Below, in pieces: positions 58,906-64,000 of a DNA stretch of 64,000 nt (the first letter of the stretch is position 1; every line of letters starts with the position of its first letter). Both the position numbers and the translations under genes were made by a program. The stretch is from JBBBNV01 sp037137075 (GTDB lineage: Bacteria; Bacillota; Bacilli; Paenibacillales; NBRC-103111): positions 251,466-315,465 of the forward strand of contig NZ_JBBBNV010000002.1 in the NCBI RefSeq assembly GCF_037137075.1, written 5' to 3'. Below the pieces are notes generated by a model. That model was not told the origin of the DNA, did no database searches, and saw nothing but the letters and a program-made list of their open reading frames with translations.

Positions 58906-60360
58906 TTATCCGGATAGCTGGCGCAGCAGATCGTGCAGCTTGTTCCCGGAGGAATGCTCCGGATAATTGCGAGCTACAAACTGCCGGCGGAGCAGATCTG
59001 CATCTGCAGCCGTCATTGCGCAGCCGCGAAGGTATTCCTTGACGGCATGAGCGAGCGATTCCGGGTCCGTATGCACCATTCCCTGCAGGCTGTCGAAGTA
59101 ATCGTAGTCTCTATTCAGCAGCTCCTTCAGACGATCCATATAGGCTGTAGAGCCTCTATAGCACCCCTTCGGATCGTAATAGCTCATTTTCCAGATAAAC
59201 ACGGGCTTGTCGTGCAGCATGGCGGCAAGGCCAACCGTCGAATAATCCACAATGACGGCGTCTGCGTTGGCAAGCGCATCGGATAGCAGGCTTTCGTAAG
59301 ACCAATCATGGGTCCCTTTCAGCATTTGAACGTTATCGTAATAAACCGTGAGCATGGTGTACCGCTCCGCCGGCTCGGAGGGATGGGCTTTAATCAGTAC
59401 ATAGATGGACGGGTCTTGCGCCAGCTCCGCAACGACGCTCTGGAGCAGGCAGAGGTCCATATAGTTTGAGCAGCCAATAAGTACGATGTGTTGATCGGAG
59501 CGAATCCCGAGGGATTGTCTGAACGTCCTGTTATTCATAAAAGAGGTCGTGAAGATAGCATCGAATTGGGGATGTCCGACGATTTCAATTTGCTGTCTGC
59601 TCGCCCCTCTTTCTAAGAACCAGTCCTGCTCATAGCTCCCGTATACCGCTTGCTTGGCGGCGAATATCGGAAAATAGCCTTCCTCCATTCCGATAAGGCC
59701 GTGCTGCATGCAAATGCTGGGAATTCCGTTGGCTGCAGCGGCTGCCGCCAGACAGCGGCTGATTGCATATTCGGTATGCCCAAGCAGTACACAGCGCACC
59801 GGTATAGCCGAGAAGCAGAGAAACGCCTTGTTCAATATGTCCATGATGTGGGGGATCTGCTGCAGAAACATCGCCTGAAAATACACGTCTCCAAAAATAG
59901 GATGCCCGCGTAAAGCATGCAGGGTACGTCTGGCGCGTGCGGTAAACCGGGTGACAGGTTCGGTTAAATCGTGCATATCGAACAGGTTTAGAAAGCCCGG
60001 ATTATGGCTGGGTATATACAACAACGTATCCTGAGCAAAAAAGCTGCTATAGGTTTCCGTGCTAAACCTGAGCTCGCCGTCATAAACCAGAATCGCTCCA
60101 TGCTGCGGCTTAGGCTCCAGAGGCGCCCGAAGCGGCTCCAAATACCGGTCGAAGGCAGGCTGCAGCTCCTGTTTGGAGCGGACAGGGGATCGTAATAACG
60201 TCTCAAACTGAGGCTGCTTCATACATTCGATCGCTTGCTCGCTTAAATAATGATGAAATGTGGTGACAAGCGGCAGAGGGATGCCATGGAATTTCAGGCC
60301 GTCGAACAAATCGATGAATTCCAGAAATAACGACCAATAATTGCGCAGATAGCGATCCAT
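58906..60360 (-). CDS. SpsB-like CDP-glycerol glycerophosphotransferase-family protein
   Basis: This 484-residue protein resembles Bacillus SpsB and teichoic-acid polymerases in its second half: IPSICMQHGLIGMEEGYFPI, KQAVYGSYEQDWFLERGAS, VGHPQFDAI, YVLIKAHPSEPAERY and ADAVIVDYSTVGLAAMLHDK. No membrane helix or tail is seen. A glycosyl-phosphate or sialic-acid-type transferase role is possible. Its start overlaps the pseB stop by one base (TGATG), giving translational coupling. It is followed by pseC after 61 bp. Confidence 0.75.
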   Translation of the reverse strand: MDRYLRNYWSLFLEFIDLFDGLKFHGIPLPLVTTFHHYLSEQAIECMKQPQFETLLRSPVRSKQELQPAFDRYLEPLRAPLEPKPQHGAILVYDGELRFSTETYSSFFAQDTLLYIPSHNPGFLNLFDMHDLTEPVTRFTARARRTLHALRGHPIFGDVYFQAMFLQQIPHIMDILNKAFLCFSAIPVRCVLLGHTEYAISRCLAAAAAANGIPSICMQHGLIGMEEGYFPIFAAKQAVYGSYEQDWFLERGASRQQIEIVGHPQFDAIFTTSFMNNRTFRQSLGIRSDQHIVLIGCSNYMDLCLLQSVVAELAQDPSIYVLIKAHPSEPAERYTMLTVYYDNVQMLKGTHDWSYESLLSDALANADAVIVDYSTVGLAAMLHDKPVFIWKMSYYDPKGCYRGSTAYMDRLKELLNRDYDYFDSLQGMVHTDPESLAHAVKEYLRGCAMTAADADLLRRQFVARNYPEHSSGNKLHDLLRQLSG

Positions 60361-61364
60361 CAGGGCGCCTCTTCCTCAAGCAGCATTTTGCTTTCCAGCA
60401 GCATTTCTGTGATCTCCTCCTGCGTCATCAAATAATGCTGAGAAGCGTAGCTGTCAAACTCGACACGCTGCAGGTGCTCGTAGCGGCTCAGCAGCAAGGG
60501 ACCCGGATGCGAGGGAAGAATGACCAGATATTGCTCCTGAAAATGATACGTATGCGGCGTTTCATAAACCGAAACAAGCACCTCATGCAGCTTTTCCCCC
60601 GGCCGGATGCCGATTTCCTTCATACTGACTTGCTGTGCGGATAATACATTTTTCATCACATGGGCTAAATCCGCAATGCGGCACGATTTCATTTTGATGA
60701 CGAATGTTTCCCCGCCAATCGCTTCTTCCGCCGCTTTCAGAAGCAGGTCAATCGTTTTCGGCAGCGTTTGGAAAAAACGGGTCATGTGATGAGAGGTGAG
60801 CGGAACAGGCTGCTGCTGTTTAATCAGTTTTTTGAACAGCGGGACGATGCTCCCATTGGTGCCAAGCACGTTGCCGCCCCGTACACAAATGAAGCGGGTT
60901 TTTTCGCTATGCTCGTTGGCCCGGATCATTAATTTCTCGCCAATGGCCTTGGTCATGCCGTACAAATTAATCGGATCTACCGCTTTGTCGGTGGAGACGT
61001 CGATCACCTTGGATACGCCTTGGGCAATACTGGCCCGAATGATATTTTCCGTGCCTTGAATGTTCGTTTTGATTGCTTCTCCGGGCTGTAATTCACAGAT
61101 GGGCACATGCTTTAATGCGGCCAGATGGAATACAATATCCGCATTTCTGCATGCATCCGCTACAGCCGAATAGTCCCGGACGTCGCCTATTATAAACTGC
61201 AGCTGCGGATGCTGCCTGAATTGCTGCTGCATATTCACCTGGGCAAACTCGTTCCTGGAAAAAATGCGAATCTCGGCCGGGTTATATTCCAGCAGCTTCT
61301 TCACAAGCTCCTGGCCCCACGAGCCGGTTCCTCCTGTAACCAGGATGGTACGGCCTTGAAACAT
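60360..61364 (-). CDS. pseB: UDP-GlcNAc 4,6-dehydratase, 5-inverting (PseB)
   Basis: This 334-residue extended SDR starts pseudaminic acid synthesis. Motifs are RTILVTGGTGSWGQELVKKL, ALKHVPICELQPGEAIKTNI, IDVSTDKAVDPINLYGMTKA and PLTSHHMTRFFQTLPKTIDL. It matches the 5-inverting PseB type more than the longer membrane-bound dehydratases. ATG 61364 follows GGAGGG; an earlier in-frame start would add 7 residues. It is the first gene of the minus-strand operon and is divergent from the collagen-like genes. Confidence 0.88.
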   Translation of the reverse strand: MFQGRTILVTGGTGSWGQELVKKLLEYNPAEIRIFSRNEFAQVNMQQQFRQHPQLQFIIGDVRDYSAVADACRNADIVFHLAALKHVPICELQPGEAIKTNIQGTENIIRASIAQGVSKVIDVSTDKAVDPINLYGMTKAIGEKLMIRANEHSEKTRFICVRGGNVLGTNGSIVPLFKKLIKQQQPVPLTSHHMTRFFQTLPKTIDLLLKAAEEAIGGETFVIKMKSCRIADLAHVMKNVLSAQQVSMKEIGIRPGEKLHEVLVSVYETPHTYHFQEQYLVILPSHPGPLLLSRYEHLQRVEFDSYASQHYLMTQEEITEMLLESKMLLEEEAP

Positions 61365-61630
61365 GATGGAGCCCTCCCTGATCAAATAATATCTTGCTTT
61401 CCATAGATCCCCGGGGGAATCCGCTAACCGCTGTAATTATTGTCGCGGTGTCTTGTAGGGGTTATTTATCATATTCGAGTTATCCCGTATACACGTAGGC
61501 ACTCGGCTATATAGCAAAAATTAGACTCCTGTCCGGTACGGGAACAGCGGGAATTTGAAGGGTCCCGCTTGAGGCCGGATAAGCCTGAACGAAGTCAAGC
61601 TATCCGTTTTCTTTGTTCCGATAGGCCACC

Positions 61631-61663
61631 AAACAAGCAACGGGTTGAAAGTTTCATATAAAT
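61631..61663 (+). promoter_or_regulatory. Conserved upstream block of collagen-like gene 1
   Basis: AAACAAGC (61631-61638) and CATATAAAT (61655-61663) are 24 bp apart, and ATAGGCC lies just before. The same elements at the same spacing precede collagen-like gene 2 (63221-63253). CATATAAAT resembles SigK/SigE-type -10 elements, but a standard mACm -35 is not at the usual distance. The conservation in otherwise divergent DNA marks a shared promoter. Confidence 0.55.
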
Positions 61664-61686
61664 AGAGGTAGAAAGGAGGAATTCAT

Positions 61687-62982
61687 GTGGTCATCAGTTT
61701 TAATAACATTCTTCAAAACGGTGGTTTTGAAACAGGGAGCTTGTCGCCGTGGGTGAATCTAGGAGCTGCCGCAGCCGTCATTGATTCTGTGGTGAACACC
61801 GGTGCCTATGCCTGCCTGCTGACACCCACTGTAACCAAATCAATCGTGTCACAGCAGTTTGCAGTCATCCCTGGCGAAAGCTATCAATTAAGCTTTTCCG
61901 TAAGCAAGTTCTCTGCTGCGCTGCCGAGCGCGCCATTTGCCTATTCCATTCAATTCTACGACATTAGCAACAATTTCCTCAGCTATGGCTTAGTCGGTGG
62001 CGCCAATGATTTGCCAGACGGCAATGAAGGCTCCTGGCTGTCAGTATTCGATGTTACTGGGATTGCACCTCCGGGGGCTGCCTTCGGGTACTTGTATATT
62101 GGGGCATTCCCGGCAGCGGGAGTATCGGCAGTCGTGCTGGATTCTGTTGTCGTGGTGCAGGCTGAGGGTATCGGCGCAACCGGACCAGCTGGAGGACCTC
62201 CTGGCGAGACAGGGGCGACGGGCGCAACCGGTCCGCAGGGGATTCAAGGGATTCAGGGCATCCAAGGGATTCAAGGCCCGACAGGCCCGCAAGGTCCACA
62301 GGGGATTCAAGGGATTCAAGGTAATGATGGGCCAACCGGAGCGACAGGCGCAGCGGGAGCCGCAGGCGCTGCCGGGGCAACCGGAGCGACAGGCGCAGCG
62401 GGAGCCGCGGGCGCTGCCGGGGCAACCGGAGCGACAGGCGCAACGGGAGCCGCGGGCGCTGCCGGGGCAACAGGTGCTACAGGACCGGCTAATAGTCTGG
62501 CTGATCAAGGCTTCTCGGCTTTCACCAACGCAACGGGGGTTACCGAATCAACCCAAATTGCAAACTGGACTGTAACCAGCCCGTACTATGGATCGCTAGG
62601 CTTTAATGCTATGACAGGCACATTTACCGTCCCGGCTACCGGAAAATATGCCATCGCGGCTACAATCAATTACTCTACTACAGCAGTTATTAATGCAGCT
62701 ATCCCTTCGGCTTCGCCATCATTTGCTGTTCAGATCATTAATGCTACTCCCCCTAACACAAATTTGATTACCGGGTTGTTCCCTATTCTGAACGTCAACG
62801 CAATCGTCTTGAACTTAAGGGTTATATTGGGGGATGGAACGGTTACTCTGGCTGGAGATGTTCAACTGACTGCAGGAAATACAATCGGTCTTTTCTATTT
62901 GGCGGACGGTTTAACCCTTGGTCTGAATTTAGGAGGCGCTGATTCTGAAGGCATTGTCTGGTCTGTACACCGTTTGACGTAA
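61687..62982 (+). CDS. Collagen-like surface protein 1
   Basis: This 431-residue protein has three parts. Residues 1-158 are a non-collagenous head starting NNILQNGGFETGSLSPWVN, resembling the NTTRR-F1-type head of collagen-like spore proteins. Residues ~160-275 are Gly-X-Y triplets, mostly GAT, GAA, GIQ and GPQ. A BclA-C-like end follows (WTVTSPYYGSLGFNAM to VWSVHRLT). There is no signal peptide, as for exosporium BclA-type proteins made in the mother cell. The GXT triplets are potential O-glycosylation sites. The start is GTG 61687, with AAAGGAGG 7 bp upstream. Confidence 0.85.
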   Translation: MVISFNNILQNGGFETGSLSPWVNLGAAAAVIDSVVNTGAYACLLTPTVTKSIVSQQFAVIPGESYQLSFSVSKFSAALPSAPFAYSIQFYDISNNFLSYGLVGGANDLPDGNEGSWLSVFDVTGIAPPGAAFGYLYIGAFPAAGVSAVVLDSVVVVQAEGIGATGPAGGPPGETGATGATGPQGIQGIQGIQGIQGPTGPQGPQGIQGIQGNDGPTGATGAAGAAGAAGATGATGAAGAAGAAGATGATGATGAAGAAGATGATGPANSLADQGFSAFTNATGVTESTQIANWTVTSPYYGSLGFNAMTGTFTVPATGKYAIAATINYSTTAVINAAIPSASPSFAVQIINATPPNTNLITGLFPILNVNAIVLNLRVILGDGTVTLAGDVQLTAGNTIGLFYLADGLTLGLNLGGADSEGIVWSVHRLT

Positions 62983-63220
62983 TACAGCGCTAGCCGTCTC
63001 CAGGAATCAGACGTTTGACAAAAAGCTTATGGCCAGGGTCTGGTTTCTAACCGGGTTCTGGTTATTTGTATTGAAGATCGTCCCATAGACGGCCTGACTC
63101 GGTGGCACTACCCGGTGAGGGGTCAAAATTCCAAACGCTTGGCTCCATCAAGGCGTGTGAAGGTGCAGCTTGCATGGGAAAAGGAGGGGAATTGGATTTT
63201 TTTGTTTCCTATAGGCCAAG

Positions 63221-63253
63221 AAACAAGCGGATCGGTAAAAGTTTCATATAAAT
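63221..63253 (+). promoter_or_regulatory. Conserved upstream block of collagen-like gene 2
   Basis: ATAGGCCAAG, AAACAAGC (63221-63228) and CATATAAAT (63245-63253) repeat the upstream block of gene 1, with the same 24-bp spacing. The start codon here is 77 bp downstream, compared with 24 bp in gene 1. The rest of the gap 62983-63329 shows nothing else I can support. Confidence 0.55.
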
Positions 63254-63329
63254 AGAGATAGAGCAAATCCAGTATCAAAAAAACGAATGCTTCTTTAGAT
63301 ATCCGTATATAGTGGGGAGGAACCATGTA

Positions 63330-64000
63330 GTGATTGTGTTTAAGAATTTAATCCAAAACGGAGGCTTCGAAACGGGCACCTTGTCGCCTTGGGTAAATTC
63401 AGGCAACGCGGCAACGGTGATTACAACCATTGTCAACACGGATACGTATGCTTGTCTGTTGAAACCAATTACAAACCGTTCTATTGTATCCCAGCAGTTT
63501 CTTGTCTCGCCTGGTGAAAGCTACCAGTTGAGCTTTTCGGTGAGCAAGGATTCAGGGGCGGCCACATCACCCGTTGCCTTTTCAATTCAATATTACGATG
63601 GCAGCAATAATTTTCTTAGCTACGGCTTGGTCGGTTCTGTTAATGAATTGCCTAATGGAAATGACGGAGCATGGTTGTCTGTGTTTGATGTAACAGAAGC
63701 GGCTCCCGCAGGGGCGGTTTTCGGGTATTTGTTCATTGGTGCATTTCCGGTTTCTGGCGGAGCGGCGGCGGTTTTGGACTCGGTTGTTGTTGTACAGGCA
63801 GCAGGCGGAGGCGCCACAGGTGCTACAGGGGCAACTGGATCTTTCGGGGCTACTGGTTCGACGGGAGCCACGGGAGCAACAGGAGCCACGGGCGCGAGAG
63901 GAGCGACTGGAGTGGCAGGTTCCACCGGAGCCACGGGCGCAGTAGGCTCGACGGGAGCAACCGGAGCCACAGGTGCGACTGGCGCGGTAGGCTCGACCGG
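63330..64000 (+). CDS. Collagen-like surface protein 2 (cut by the window edge)
   Basis: The gene starts at GTG 63330 with GGGGAGG upstream and runs past the end of the window. The head (NLIQNGGFETGTLSPWVNSG, then YDGSNNFLSYGLVGSVNEL) is homologous to the head of gene 1. The collagen-like region begins near residue 156 as GATGATGATGSFGATGST and continues to the end of the window. Only ~223 residues are visible, so the C-terminal domain is unknown. It is a tandem paralogue of gene 1 with a shared upstream block. Confidence 0.82.
   Translation, partial: MIVFKNLIQNGGFETGTLSPWVNSGNAATVITTIVNTDTYACLLKPITNRSIVSQQFLVSPGESYQLSFSVSKDSGAATSPVAFSIQYYDGSNNFLSYGLVGSVNELPNGNDGAWLSVFDVTEAAPAGAVFGYLFIGAFPVSGGAAAVLDSVVVVQAAGGGATGATGATGSFGATGSTGATGATGATGARGATGVAGSTGATGAVGSTGATGATGATGAVGST

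Noticed and set aside
61949..62640. Frames on other strands opposite the collagen-like repeats
   Set aside because: Pro/Leu/Arg-rich translations are the expected by-product of GC-rich Gly-X-Y coding repeats.
20722..64000. Mobile element or phage origin of the island
   Set aside because: No integrase, transposase, terminal repeats or phage structural genes are seen. The decapeptide protein resembles tail-fibre repeats only in periodicity.

Overview
The window reads as chromosomal DNA of an endospore-forming Firmicute, most likely a member of the Paenibacillaceae. Signs of this are a giant decapeptide-repeat protein with a WIAG-type C-terminus, collagen-like proteins with a shared non-collagenous head, a YheC/YheD-type spore-coat ATP-grasp protein, CgeB-like and Sps-like spore glycosylation genes, a T-box leader on proS, and strong G-rich ribosome binding sites with frequent GTG and TTG starts. 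No rRNA, tRNA, CRISPR array or insertion sequence was recognised. The genus cannot be fixed from the sequence alone.

Positions 1-20.2 kb are mostly housekeeping and small accessory genes. They include a DUF420 membrane protein and a LuxR-type regulator divergent from an SsuABC-like transporter with a methyltransferase and a saccharopine-dehydrogenase-like gene, with a Fur-like box between them. Next come a kinase-fold phosphotransferase, a serine hydrolase, relics of acetyltransferase genes, an FAD monooxygenase, a SanA/YdcF protein, an AI-2E family permease, a HesB-like protein, a DUF1450 protein, a glycine-rich membrane protein, tagO, proS with its T-box, a GNAT enzyme and the YheC/YheD protein.

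From about 20.7 kb to the end the window is one large glycan and spore-surface island. It opens with a CotSA-like glycosyltransferase and a 1969-residue protein built from about 155 decapeptides. A 16-kb plus-strand block follows: three GT2 enzymes, SpsI, three tandem CgeB-like enzymes, a 101-residue basic protein, three GT4-like enzymes, a mannose-1-phosphate guanylyltransferase and two GT61 enzymes. Most carry a strongly Lys/Arg-rich tail, which is unusual for glycosyltransferases, and several carry a short Gly-aromatic repeat that is also the main feature of the 101-residue protein.

A minus-strand block (44.2-47.5 kb) holds ugd, a UDP-xylose synthase and galU, a complete route from glucose-1-phosphate to UDP-xylose. 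The 47.7-55.8 kb stretch mixes further transferases, several methyltransferases, a eukaryotic-type protein kinase, a fascin-like beta-trefoil protein, WbqC and PseI. The minus-strand block at 55.9-61.4 kb supplies PseB, PseC, PseG, an SpsF/PseF-type cytidylyltransferase and an SpsB-like polymerase for pseudaminic-acid-type sugars. No obvious PseH acetyltransferase is seen. The window ends with two collagen-like genes, the second cut by the window edge, that share a promoter-like upstream block.

The inference is that precursor genes (SpsI, ManC, GalU-Ugd-Uxs, Pse) feed tail-bearing transferases that decorate or build the outer spore surface, with the decapeptide-repeat and collagen-like proteins as plausible fibres or acceptors. 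Spore localisation rests on family analogy and a few promoter-like motifs, not on direct proof.
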